Assembly: GCF_050389805.1 (NCBI RefSeq)
Contig: NZ_CP130945.1
Coordinates: forward strand, 4,340,001-4,404,000
Source of the DNA: Bacillus_BD sp050389805
Lineage (GTDB): Bacteria; Bacillota; Bacilli; Bacillales; Cytobacillaceae
Reading direction: 5' to 3'
DNA length: 64,000 bases
Part shown: positions 16,898-25,723 of the stretch, in pieces
Layout: every line of letters begins with the position of its first letter
Position numbering within the stretch: position 1 is the stretch's first letter
Notes under the pieces: generated by a model
Databases searched by the model: none
What the model saw: only the letters and a program-made list of their open reading frames with translations
Told to the model about the DNA's origin: nothing
Position numbers and translations under genes: made by a program

Positions 16898-17248
16898 TTA
16901 TGATGTACGATGAATTTTTGTCCTATAAACAAATTGCTTAATAGAGAAATCCACGCTAGGTATGTTTTTCAATCTTTTTATATACTTCAAGAAATAGATA
17001 AATAATTTAACGTCCTTGATAGCTTTAACAAAACCAATCTCTTTATTATTTAAGCTTTGAAACTGAATATAATCGTATAGTATTTCTTCATCAATATCCT
17101 CTATATACATGATCAATGTATAATCATAGATATAGGTGAATATTCGATTTAGCGAATGGTTCACTTCTATATAAAATGGACTAGAAGAATCAGTTTGAAA
17201 TTGATTCAATAACCATTCATAACGTCCTTCATTTCTTTTAGCTATCAC
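16898..17248 (-). CDS. SwrA-like small protein, copy 1
   Basis: 116 residues, mainly helical. It is a paralogue of the protein at 39996-40343: shared features are the N-terminal RYE-L, the block RIF-Y-Y, ES/D-IDE--LYDYI and the KDVK-F-YF--IK segment. The 39996 copy resembles SwrA, the B. subtilis regulator that works with DegU on flagellar genes, especially at the C-terminus. This copy lacks the LW-containing end: its last residues (FVYRTKIHRTS) are unrelated. It lies just downstream of the che cluster's terminator. It may be a diverged regulator or losing function. Confidence 0.55.
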   Translation of the reverse strand: MIAKRNEGRYEWLLNQFQTDSSSPFYIEVNHSLNRIFTYIYDYTLIMYIEDIDEEILYDYIQFQSLNNKEIGFVKAIKDVKLFIYFLKYIKRLKNIPSVDFSIKQFVYRTKIHRTS

Positions 17249-17531
17249 TTTTATTACCGAACCTCACTTTAATCCTATTTTATCGTGAAAATCTACGAAC
17301 CTAGGTAATTTATCCATATTTAAATTTTAATTAATAATTTGCTTCCTATCAAGGGATTACCGACCCCTCAACGAATTAAAAAAGGTTAGATAAGCGAAAA
17401 ATGAATCTTGATCAAATCTGTTCGGCTATTAACTATGCAGTTAATTCCCCTATAACCCGTTACTAGTGCACGGTGTATTCCTTTATTTAATCAACTTTTT
17501 CATTTATAACGCCTTTTCGAAATCTATCATT

Positions 17532-17578
17532 GAAAAAGAATTGGACCAAACCTTCTTTCTTCGAGAGGCCCAATTCTT
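17532..17578 (-). terminator. Terminator of the cheX-cheA-cheW-cheY-MCP operon
   Basis: Read leftward, AAGAATTGGGCC pairs with GGTCCAATTCTT (one G-U pair) and is followed by TTTTCA. It lies 14 bp past the MCP stop codon. Confidence 0.75.
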
Positions 17579-17591
17579 ATTGATTGTTGCG

Positions 17592-19280
17592 TTAAATTTT
17601 AAACTTTCGTACTAATACATTTAATTGTTCTGACAGCTTAGCTAATTCTACTGAACTGCCAGCTATCTCTTCCATTGAACTGTTGGTTTGTTGGACAGTC
17701 GCAGCCGTTTGTTCCACTCCCGCAGCCGCTTCTTCTGCTGTTGCTGCAATCTCTTGAATAGAACTACTCATCTCTTGACTAGATGCAGATATATCAGAAA
17801 GATTAGTCGAAATCCGTTTGATACCATCAACCATTTCCTTTACGGACAAACTAATGTTGTTAAATGTTTTACCTGTTGTTTCAATTTGAGTGGTTCCTTT
17901 TTCTACTTCTTTATATCCATCTTGTAAGGATGATGTAACAGTTTCAAATCCTTTTTGTATGTTTTCAACAATTCCTGTAATTTCCGATACAGAAGATCCT
18001 GTTTGTTCGGCCAATTTACGAACTTCCTCGGCAACAACGGAAAAACCTCTTCCATGCTCACCAGCTCTTGCTGCTTCAATCGCTGCATTTAAGGCTAACA
18101 AATTCGTTTGATCTGCTATTTCTTTAATCACTGTAACTAAGTGAGAGATTTCTTGGGATTGATGATTCAAATCGCTCACCTTTTGAACAGATTCTTTGAC
18201 AATTTCATTAATCATCGTCATTTGTTTCGTTGACCCATCCATTAATTGACTACCATCATTGGTCATATCCATAACTTGATTTGACGTTACTTGAATTTGC
18301 TCTCCATACTCATTAGCTTCTTGAACTTTTGTAGAAAACTCTGTCATAGAAGCGGATAGTTCACTTGCACTATTGGCTTGAGTTTCAGACCCTGCGGCCA
18401 ATTCCTGCATCGTCGTGGCGATCTGTTCAGAACCGGCACTTACTTCATTAGTGGATTGAGTTAATTCTTCACTATGACTTGACACTGTTTCGGAAACTTT
18501 ATTTATTTCCTTTAACATATTTCTCATACTATCGGCCATCTCATTGGTTGCGGTCACTAATTGTCCAATTTCATCCTTGGATTTTACCTTTATGTTTTCG
18601 TATGTTAAGTCTCCACCAGCAATCCGTTTCATTTGATTCATAACTAATCGCATTGGTTTTGAAATCATGTTTGATAATGCGATGCCTAGAAGAATGGAAA
18701 TAATGACAGCAACAATACTAATGATTAAGGCTCTTATAAGGCTCGAAGCAGCATCACTTTTAGTTTCTTCTATATTTTGGTCTGCAATTTCTACTAACCA
18801 ATTATAAAGTTCTTCACTTTCTTTATTTAATTTTACTGTAAGGGGTGCTACATCCTGTAATCCTTGATCAATAGCTTGTTGTCTATTTGTGGTTGATAGC
18901 TCCATCATCCGCAAAGCTGTTTCACTTAATTGTTGATTGGTTGTGTGGATAGCATCTAATTTATCTTTTGTTTCCTGTAATGTAGCTAGTTCTTTTCCTT
19001 GCAAAATTAAATCATCAATTTCAGCAGTTGACTGATTAAATCCTTCTTTGTAGGTATCAGTACCGTATAGTATATAACCTCTGTAATTACTTATTTCTAA
19101 CGCACTTTCCGTTTGGATGGATTGTATAATTCCTTTTAATTCCAATACAGTATCAATAATATAATCATAGGAATCGTTTGTTTTTTTCATAGTGTTAAAA
19201 GAAAGTAAAGAAGAGATTACAAAAATAAGTGCGACAATAATAAAAGATCCAATCATTTTTTGCTTGATCGTTAGCTTCAT
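17592..19280 (-). CDS. Methyl-accepting chemotaxis protein 1
   Basis: 562 residues. An N-terminal membrane segment (about 10-28), an extracellular four-helix-bundle sensor region (about 30-180), a second membrane segment (about 185-205), a HAMP domain, and a long cytoplasmic signalling hairpin with the tip LNAAIEAARAGEHGRGFSVV. The ligand is unknown. It follows cheY by 43 bp and ends the operon that begins behind the c-di-GMP riboswitch at 22785. The cytoplasmic half is very similar to those of the MCPs at 40503 and 44162, a sign of duplication. Confidence 0.93.
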   Translation of the reverse strand: MKLTIKQKMIGSFIIVALIFVISSLLSFNTMKKTNDSYDYIIDTVLELKGIIQSIQTESALEISNYRGYILYGTDTYKEGFNQSTAEIDDLILQGKELATLQETKDKLDAIHTTNQQLSETALRMMELSTTNRQQAIDQGLQDVAPLTVKLNKESEELYNWLVEIADQNIEETKSDAASSLIRALIISIVAVIISILLGIALSNMISKPMRLVMNQMKRIAGGDLTYENIKVKSKDEIGQLVTATNEMADSMRNMLKEINKVSETVSSHSEELTQSTNEVSAGSEQIATTMQELAAGSETQANSASELSASMTEFSTKVQEANEYGEQIQVTSNQVMDMTNDGSQLMDGSTKQMTMINEIVKESVQKVSDLNHQSQEISHLVTVIKEIADQTNLLALNAAIEAARAGEHGRGFSVVAEEVRKLAEQTGSSVSEITGIVENIQKGFETVTSSLQDGYKEVEKGTTQIETTGKTFNNISLSVKEMVDGIKRISTNLSDISASSQEMSSSIQEIAATAEEAAAGVEQTAATVQQTNSSMEEIAGSSVELAKLSEQLNVLVRKFKI

Positions 19281-19323
19281 CTGGGTGTCTTCCTCTCATA
19301 TTTTTATCTAATTAGTAGAATAT

Positions 19324-19680
19324 TTATATGGCCTTTTCCAACGCTTCCTTAATTCGATCATGACTAAATGGTTTTACGATAAAGTCAATGGCTCCTGCCT
19401 TAATTGCGTCTACCACCATTCCTTGTTGGCCCATAGCTGAACACATAATAACCTTAGCATCTGTATGAAGTTTCTTAATTTCCTTTACCGCTTCGATTCC
19501 ATTCATCTCAGGCATTGTAATGTCCATCGTAACAAGTTCTGGTTGTAAATCTTGATATTTTTCTAATGCTACCTTTCCATTTTCAGCTTCTCCAACAACC
19601 TCATGCCCGAGTTTTGTCAAAATATCCTTTAATTGCATCCTCATGAATGCTGCATCATCCGTCACTAATATTCTTGCCAA
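19324..19680 (-). CDS. cheY: Chemotaxis response regulator CheY
   Basis: 118 residues, a single receiver domain with the acidic pair DD (residues 8-9), phosphorylated Asp53 in VTMDITMP, Ser/Thr in MCSAMG and Lys in IVKPF. The start chosen is a TTG with AAGGTGG 8 nt upstream, giving MARILVTDDAAF, which lines up with the N-terminus of B. subtilis CheY; an upstream GTG overlaps the ribosome binding site. It receives phosphate from CheA and acts on the flagellar switch. In Bacillus CheY-P promotes running. It lies 13 bp after cheW. Confidence 0.92.
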   Translation of the reverse strand: MARILVTDDAAFMRMQLKDILTKLGHEVVGEAENGKVALEKYQDLQPELVTMDITMPEMNGIEAVKEIKKLHTDAKVIMCSAMGQQGMVVDAIKAGAIDFIVKPFSHDRIKEALEKAI

Positions 19681-19693
19681 TGTTAAACCCACC

Positions 19694-20155
19694 TTAATTT
19701 ATTGATTGACTACTTTCATGTAGTTGAATATTTTCATTTTGATCCGTTACCTTTGTTAAATCGAGTAAAATCAACAGCTTTTTATCTACTTTTGCTATGC
19801 CTTTTATATACCTATTATCAACTCCGCTAATCATTTCGAATGGTGGCTCGATAGAGGTTGAATCAATATCAATGACTCCTGTAGCTTCATCGACAATTAA
19901 ACCAATTTGGATATCTTCTAGATTAATGATCAAAATCCGATTTTCATCTGTCGTAGTTGTCTTTTTCATAGATAAACGTTCTTTTAAATCGAGAATAGGA
20001 GTAATTTCCCCTCTTAATGGCATAATTCCCTTTATAAAATGAGCCGTTCCAGGAACCTCTGTAAGGGGTTGTAATCTCTCAATAGAAATCACTTGATTGA
20101 CCTCTACTCCAAAAAACTGGTTATTTAATTTAAATATGATATACATTATCTGCAT
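19694..20155 (-). CDS. cheW: Chemotaxis coupling protein CheW
   Basis: 153 residues, one CheW domain: N-terminal IIFKLNNQFFGVEVNQVISI, the PLRGEITPILDL block, and IGLIVDEATGVI. It links receptors to CheA. The ATG has GGAGGG 10 nt upstream. It lies 24 bp after cheA. There is no CheV-type receiver domain. Confidence 0.92.
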   Translation of the reverse strand: MQIMYIIFKLNNQFFGVEVNQVISIERLQPLTEVPGTAHFIKGIMPLRGEITPILDLKERLSMKKTTTTDENRILIINLEDIQIGLIVDEATGVIDIDSTSIEPPFEMISGVDNRYIKGIAKVDKKLLILLDLTKVTDQNENIQLHESSQSIN

Positions 20156-20179
20156 ACACTTTTATCCCTCCGTTGACCA

Positions 20180-22213
20180 TTATTTAAAGAAAACATTAGG
20201 ATCCAGAACTAATGCAACGGAACCGTCTCCTAAGATCGTAGCTCCTGAAAAACCTGACACGTCACCTAAATAAACCCCTAATGTCTTCAAGACAATTTCC
20301 TTTTGACCCACTAAGTCATCAACCATTAACCCAACGAATTGGTCTCCTTTTTTAATGATGGCAACATAGAATTCTTGTTGAATTCCTTGTTTTTCTCCTA
20401 CTTGATAATGAAAATACTCTGATAATGAAACGAGAGGAATGATATGTCCTCGATAATCGTAAACTTTTTGACTATTAACATAGAAAATTTGTTCCTTATC
20501 CAATAACAGGGTTTCAACAATTGAGGATAACGGAATGGCATATGTGGCTTCCAGGACCCTTACTAAAAGTGAAGTAATAATGGAAAGAGTTAAAGGGAGT
20601 TGAATCGTAAAGATACTGCCTTTTCCTTTTGTTGATTGAATATCAATCTGACCACCTAAAGCCTCGATTTTATTCTTCACTACATCCAGACCAACACCTC
20701 TGCCCGAAATGTTGGATACCTTATCTGCCGTACTAAAACCAGATAAGAAGATCAACTTGTTTGCCTCTTCATCTGATAAGGTTTTAACCTGTTCTGCTGA
20801 TATTAGACCTTTATCAATTGCTTTGGCTGCTACCTTCTCTTGGTCAATTCCAGCACCATCATCTTCAATTTCAATAAATACATGATTTCCACTATGAAAT
20901 GCTCTAAGGGTTAAATGTCCTTCTTCCGTCTTACCTGATTGTTTTCTAACTTCAGGTAGTTCAATCCCATGATCTACAGAATTTCGAATCATATGGACTA
21001 AAGGGTCACCAATTTCATCAATCACAGTTCGGTCAAGTTCGGTTTCGGCACCTTCAATGGTCAAATTAATTTTTTTATGTAAATCCCTGCTCAATCCTCT
21101 TATCATTCGTGGAAAACGATTAAAAACCTGTTCAATTGGAACCATTCTTAGCGTTAGTATCAACGTTTGCAGTTGGGTGGAAATCCGACTCATATGGTCA
21201 ACCGTTTCTTTTAGTGCGGAACTACGTAATGATTCAGAAATGGTTTCCAATCTTCCACGATCCACCACTACTTCTTCGAACAAATTCATCAATTCATCAA
21301 TTTTTTCTAAATTGACCCTGATGGTATGGGAACCACTACTTGTTCCATGTTCCATAGAAGAATTGTTTTTACTAGAATCTGCTTGTATTGGACTTCCTTC
21401 TATGGATTCTTTCTTCTCCTTACTCTTATCAAACGTTTCTTCCTCCTTCTCAGAAACATTTTCAAGATTGATAGAATTGACTCTAATCTGTTTAATCTCA
21501 GATACATTTGAGATCAACTTTTTAATATCTTCATTCATTTCTTTTGTCAAAAGTAAAAGAGAAAATGTTTGTTCAAAATCTCCTTCTTCTATTTTTTCTG
21601 TAGCAGGAACCGTTTTAATAATTTCCGCATGATTTTCCATCTGTTCAAAGACCATATAGGCACGGACACCTTTTAGCATACAGTCTTCTCTTAGCTCAAC
21701 CGTCACCTGATAAGCGAAAAACCCTTGTCGTATTCCATGTTTGATAATCGTTCTTTGGTATTCGTCTAGGTCTAAACCCATTACACTTTCTTCTACTTTT
21801 GAATCTTGTTGTTTCGAAGCAGAGGGAACAATTTCGACTTGTACTAATTGTTCTAAACGTTTTACTAGTTCTGTTACATCCTTCTTTCCATCTTTTCCTT
21901 CACTGATGGATTGAACCATTTCCTCCAAATATTCTATTGCCAGAAAAATGATGTCAATAACCTTAGAAGATACATTGATTTTATTATTTCTAATTTGATC
22001 AAAAACGTTTTCCATTTTGTGCGTTAGAGCCGCAATATCATCAAATCCCATTGTGGCAGACATACCTTTTAATGTATGAGCAGAACGAAAGATTTCGTTA
22101 ATGATTTCAATATTCGTAGGTTCCTTCTCTAACTTCAAAATATTGTCATTTACTGCTTGTAAATGCTCACGACTTTCATCTAAAAATACTTCCAGATATT
22201 GATTGGTTTCCAT
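20180..22213 (-). CDS. cheA: Chemotaxis histidine kinase CheA
   Basis: 677 residues with the full CheA order: P1 phosphotransfer domain with His46 in RSAHTLKGMS, a P2-like region (about 150-270), a dimerisation domain (about 300-360), an ATP-binding domain with the N box MIRNSVDHGIE and the G box GRGVGLDVV, and a C-terminal CheW-like P5 domain. It phosphorylates CheY. This cluster has cheX, cheA, cheW, cheY and an MCP but no cheB, cheR, cheC or cheD, so it either shares those with the main fla/che operon elsewhere or is itself the main kinase locus, moved. Confidence 0.95.
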   Translation of the reverse strand: METNQYLEVFLDESREHLQAVNDNILKLEKEPTNIEIINEIFRSAHTLKGMSATMGFDDIAALTHKMENVFDQIRNNKINVSSKVIDIIFLAIEYLEEMVQSISEGKDGKKDVTELVKRLEQLVQVEIVPSASKQQDSKVEESVMGLDLDEYQRTIIKHGIRQGFFAYQVTVELREDCMLKGVRAYMVFEQMENHAEIIKTVPATEKIEEGDFEQTFSLLLLTKEMNEDIKKLISNVSEIKQIRVNSINLENVSEKEEETFDKSKEKKESIEGSPIQADSSKNNSSMEHGTSSGSHTIRVNLEKIDELMNLFEEVVVDRGRLETISESLRSSALKETVDHMSRISTQLQTLILTLRMVPIEQVFNRFPRMIRGLSRDLHKKINLTIEGAETELDRTVIDEIGDPLVHMIRNSVDHGIELPEVRKQSGKTEEGHLTLRAFHSGNHVFIEIEDDGAGIDQEKVAAKAIDKGLISAEQVKTLSDEEANKLIFLSGFSTADKVSNISGRGVGLDVVKNKIEALGGQIDIQSTKGKGSIFTIQLPLTLSIITSLLVRVLEATYAIPLSSIVETLLLDKEQIFYVNSQKVYDYRGHIIPLVSLSEYFHYQVGEKQGIQQEFYVAIIKKGDQFVGLMVDDLVGQKEIVLKTLGVYLGDVSGFSGATILGDGSVALVLDPNVFFK

Positions 22214-22240
22214 TTCAACGGTCCCTTCTTCACTCTGCTA

Positions 22241-22702
22241 TCAATCTAGTAAAAGACATAGTTCTAACTTATTTTCCTCACTAAAAATAGCTGATAGGTG
22301 AATCGCTTTTTCATATCCAACTAATTTCGTGTTTCCTTGCATAATCGTCGGGGCGGTAATATCTGTTTTAATACCACTATTGATAATTTGGCTAGAAATA
22401 CTTCCCGCCAGCATATTTCCTAATTCTCCACTAAAAGAAACGAGCATTTCCCCTTCTAATTCCATACCAAACATCGATTTAGCAATCAGACTAAAGGTTG
22501 AAGGATCCCCCATTAAAACCAACCTAGCTTTTATATCTCCTGTAATTCCGATTAAGATACCAAATTGTAATTGTAAGGATGTACCTAAAAGTTTAGGTCT
22601 TGTAAATTCGTGCTTTAAAGGAATAATCGTTTTAAATGATACGTTGGTACCATTCAATAACTCTGTTATAACTTTACTTTTTTCTACTACTGCTACAGGC
22701 AA
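22241..22702 (-). CDS. cheX: CheX-type phosphatase, copy 1
   Basis: 153 residues of the CheC/CheX/FliY superfamily. The phosphatase motif E-x-x-N is present in SGELGNMLAGS. CheX dephosphorylates CheY-P. The start chosen is TTG with GGAGGGG 6 nt upstream; the ATG five codons earlier lies on top of that site and has none of its own. It is the first gene after the c-di-GMP riboswitch and terminator, and leads the che operon. The paralogue at 42627 has the same layout, with a TTG start and its own riboswitch. Confidence 0.85.
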   Translation of the reverse strand: MPVAVVEKSKVITELLNGTNVSFKTIIPLKHEFTRPKLLGTSLQLQFGILIGITGDIKARLVLMGDPSTFSLIAKSMFGMELEGEMLVSFSGELGNMLAGSISSQIINSGIKTDITAPTIMQGNTKLVGYEKAIHLSAIFSEENKLELCLLLD

Positions 22703-22728
22703 AATAAACCCCTCCATTGTTGATGAAA

Positions 22729-22763
22729 TAAAAAAAGGCTATTTTATAAAATATAAAATAGCC
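22729..22763 (-). terminator. Riboswitch-linked terminator before cheX
   Basis: Read leftward, GGCTATTTTATA and TATAAAATAGCC form a perfect 12-bp stem with a 3-nt loop, followed by seven T residues. It lies 22 nt downstream of the c-di-GMP aptamer and is likely its expression platform. Confidence 0.85.
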
Positions 22764-22784
22764 AACAGAAATAGTAATATAATT

Positions 22785-22870
22785 ATTGGTAACCAGGCGA
22801 TCATAGTTAATCTTCTAACCTTAGACCCTAGAGCTTTGCGTCCTATTCTTTCGAATAGTTTGCCTTTAAC
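22785..22870 (-). ncRNA. c-di-GMP-I (GEMM) riboswitch A
   Basis: Read leftward, it has AAAGGCAAACTATTCGAAAG, then GGACGCAAAGC, GGGTCTAAGG and the closing GCCTGGTTACCAA. These are the conserved blocks of the GEMM-I aptamer, including the GAAA tetraloop stem and the CGCAAAGC joining region. It controls the cheX-cheA-cheW-cheY-MCP operon through the terminator next to it. Whether ligand turns expression on or off cannot be read by eye. Confidence 0.93.
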
Positions 22871-23094
22871 TTTTTTGTGATTTAGTTATCTTTTTTGTTA
22901 TTACGAATAATAAATAAATTATAGTTCATTTTTCTGATATGACTTTTTACTATAAAGTAAAAGTGTCGTATTTAGTCAAGAATAGATTCATTTTACTTTT
23001 ATCTCTAACAAGTCTTTAACACGATCCTCATATATCGTAATTCCTAAAATTTTTTCCCTATTCTCATTAAGAATGTTCAAGCAATTAATCTCCT

Positions 23095-23526
23095 TTAGGG
23101 ATTTAGAATTAGCTTATTAGACATATACGTTTCTAATATTTGTCCTTTATGCATTTGCTCGTTCATATGAATCTTTATATCTTCTAATAACGTTTGCGAA
23201 CTAGATTCTTCTTTCAATTTAGTACTTTCTATATTGGTTAAGTATTTGATAACAAAAGATTTGATTTGAAAATTCCTTTTAGATAATTCTTCCGCTCCCT
23301 CTTTTGTATTCAATACAAAACTAAAGGAAAAGGTGGCATATTTGTTATCTAGCATTTTCACCGTAATATCTTCTATTTTGACTTTTTGTTCTTCTAACTT
23401 TTCTACAGAGATATTAGTTAAATCAGTGTTTGATTCTGCTAATGCAGGTTCTTTCATATTTAACCCTAAAAATATACCTACCCCAATACATAAAGCAAAA
23501 CCTATTACCAGCATTAATTTTTTCAT
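23095..23526 (-). CDS. FliL-like membrane protein
   Basis: 143 residues: one N-terminal membrane segment (about 4-24), then a domain whose pattern fits FliL (KIEDITVKMLD-KYATFSFSF near the start; helix ending in LKEDIKIHMNEQM-like IHMNEQMHKGQI). FliL is a flagellar basal body protein that supports the stator. The ATG follows AAGGAGAAG. It lies between two c-di-GMP riboswitches and would be transcribed from the region of riboswitch B. Sequence similarity to FliL is judged by pattern only; a distant paralogue is possible. Confidence 0.55.
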   Translation of the reverse strand: MKKLMLVIGFALCIGVGIFLGLNMKEPALAESNTDLTNISVEKLEEQKVKIEDITVKMLDNKYATFSFSFVLNTKEGAEELSKRNFQIKSFVIKYLTNIESTKLKEESSSQTLLEDIKIHMNEQMHKGQILETYMSNKLILNP

Positions 23527-23664
23527 TTCTTCTCCTTACTTATGATTTGACACGGATAATGGAAGATCACGACTTAAAGAAGCATACTTCGTTCGTTCTG
23601 CTTCTAATAAGTGATTGTTAGTTTTGTGAATACTTACTGCCCTATTTAAGATGTGTAAATTATC

Positions 23665-23740
23665 GTCCGATAAACAAAATGCTTAAAATGGAGAACTCCA
23701 CCCAAGGTATGTTTTTTTAACCTTTTTATTTACCTCAAAA
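23665..23740 (-). pseudogene. Remnant of a third SwrA-like gene
   Basis: These 76 bp match the 3' end of the gene at 16898 base by base over most positions (compare TAAACAAAATGCTTAA with TAAACAAATTGCTTAA, and AAGGTATGTTTTTTTAACC with TAGGTATGTTTTTCAATC). The frame carries a stop and a one-base length change in the A run, so it no longer codes. Confidence 0.7.
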
Positions 23741-24033
23741 CTTTGCTAGCCTATACTTCTGATATCCATTTTCATTCCATTACTTGTAATCTCGTAGTGT
23801 AGATAACTTGAGATCAGATGGTGCATTTAATAAAGATTCACTATTCTTGGTTGGAAAACATTCTGAACATGGAGGTTGTTGTTCTGTTATTGTAGATATG
23901 AGGCATGTAGAGGATACGATACACGTTCTTTCCCATAGTAATGGGAGGTAGATGTCCTCTCCTATGTTTAAATTAAGGAAGATAAAGTCCTTCCACTTCA
24001 TAGGAATAGCCAAAAAAGCTTCATACAATAAAC
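23741..24033. other. Decayed stretch downstream of riboswitch B
   Basis: No convincing gene. On the minus strand an 82-codon frame lacks a ribosome binding site. On the plus strand a frame open from about 23794 to 23950 contains the Cys pair GGCCSVIVD but has no start site. By position this is where a cheX/MCP unit would be expected between riboswitch B and the SwrA-like remnant. Confidence 0.4.
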
Positions 24034-24132
24034 ATTTGGTAACTAGGCAATCATAGTTAATGACTTTTGACTCATATTTTAACCTTAGACCCTAAGCTTT
24101 GCGTCCTATTCTTTCGAATAGTTTGCCTTTAT
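24034..24132 (-). ncRNA. c-di-GMP-I riboswitch B, probably orphaned
   Basis: Same conserved blocks as copy A: AAAGGCAAACTATTCGAAAG, GGACGCAAAGC, GGGTCTAAGG and GCCTAGTTACCAA, with a longer P3-like arm. No clear terminator follows. Downstream is decayed sequence, then the FliL-like gene about 500 bp away. Confidence 0.9.
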
Positions 24133-24500
24133 CACATATTTATATGAGTGACTTTTTAACTAGCATTAAACATCATATAAGAAATTTAGACTAAATTCAA
24201 TTAAATTCGACAAAAATTAATATTTTATTAACTATACTATTAAAGTTTTACTATGAAGCTGTTGATATGTTGCATTGAAATCATAAATATATATAGACAG
24301 ATAGATGGCATGAGTGAAGAAGCTTTAGAAGATTTATCAAGAAGCTATCAAATGATGAAGAATCTTCAAGAAGGCGGGAAACTGTATAATCCACAGAATT
24401 TGGCGAAGGTTAGACTAACGTATTATTGCGAACCGTAACGGTTTACGCTATAACTGACGCTGTCGCATTTATGGCTATATATTACTAAAGAGTTGACACC

Positions 24501-25723
24501 ATGAGCATTGATCGTACAAAATACCTCTTTATGGGAGTGGATTTAGATAAGCATTCACATACCGCTGTTCTGTGTAATTGCTTTGGTGACAAAATCCAAA
24601 CATTTAAGGTTCAAAATACTCCATTACAATTTCCATTGTTCCTTGACAAACTAAATAAATTTACAGATGGTAAAGGATTCATTTTCGGACTAGAGGATTG
24701 TAACTTTTATGGACGAGCCCTTGCTAAATTTTTAATTTAAAAAGGCTATATGGTCAAAGAAGTCAATTCATCTTACACGAAAAAAAGAGGCAAGCGGGTA
24801 CAAATAAAAATAAAACAGATGAGATAGATGCCTTAGCCATTGCAAAAAACCTTATTTACGAGTTTAATGATCTACCGTTAGCCAATCCACAAGATATTTA
24901 CTGGACAATCAAGCAAACATTGAACAGTAGAAATAACTATAATCAGATGGCTACAAACATTAAAGTTAGCTTACACAATCTTTTGTTACATCAATACCCT
25001 AACTATAAAACATTCTTCAAAGACCTTGAAAGTAAAACAGCTAGGCATTTCTTTTACAAATATCCTACACCCGATTTACTTAAAGAAGTTGATGAAACAG
25101 CTTTAACAAAAGTATTAAAAGAAGCTAACAATTCCATAAGAAAAAACAAAGCACTAGAAATACTAAATGCTGTAAAAGCGGCTGGCTATTGGGAAAATGA
25201 CTATCAAGAAGAACGTAATGAACTCATCCGCTCCTATATCAACTCGTTAAATCGTTTTATAAAGGAAATAAAGCGGCTTGAGCAGAAACTTGACTTGTTA
25301 ATTGCTGAAACTGGCTATCCATTACAAACAATTGATGGTGTTGATACTGTTTTAGCAGCTACATTTATTGCTCATATTGGCGATATTAATCGATTCACTA
25401 ACAGTAATAAAATAGCGAAGATAGCTGGTATCGCTCCAATTGAGCATAGCTCAGGAGAAACCAAAAAACAATATGCCAATAAGTTAGGGAATCGTGAATT
25501 AAACAAAGCCTTTTATTCTCTAGCATTGACACAAATACGAAAAGATATAAACCCTATCATGTATGAATACTATCAGAAAAAGATAAAAGAAGGACGTAAA
25601 AAGAAACATGCTATGGTATTTGTCCAACGTAGATTAGTTAATATTGTTTATCGTATCATGAAAGACAAGCGAGCATATGAACCACCAATTGAAAAGGAGA
25701 AACTAAAAGCTGCTGTAGAGTAA
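24501..25723 (+). pseudogene. IS110-family transposase, broken
   Basis: An IS110-type (DEDD RuvC-like plus Transposase_20) recombinase split in three. The first piece has the D of GVDLDKHSHT and the E of GLEDC, then a TAA stop at 24738. The next piece shifts frame around 24795-24805 before NKTDEIDALAIAK, which holds the last two acidic residues. The third carries the C-terminal serine domain (IAPIEHSSGETK). One stop plus one frameshift make it inactive. Its last codons overlap the inferred 3' end of the group II intron. The A+T-rich 250 bp upstream holds a short AACCGTAACGGTT hairpin and might include the element's guide RNA region. Confidence 0.85.

Noticed and set aside
23794..23950. Plus-strand frame containing GGCCSVIVDMRHVE
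   Set aside because: No start codon with a ribosome binding site and no recognised family, although the composition looks protein-like.
23780..24028. 82-codon minus-strand frame after riboswitch B
   Set aside because: No ribosome binding site, unusual composition, and no resemblance to cheX or MCP; treated as decayed sequence.
24253..24438. Plus-strand 61-codon frame before the IS110 transposase
   Set aside because: No ribosome binding site; more likely the non-coding end of the element or chance.
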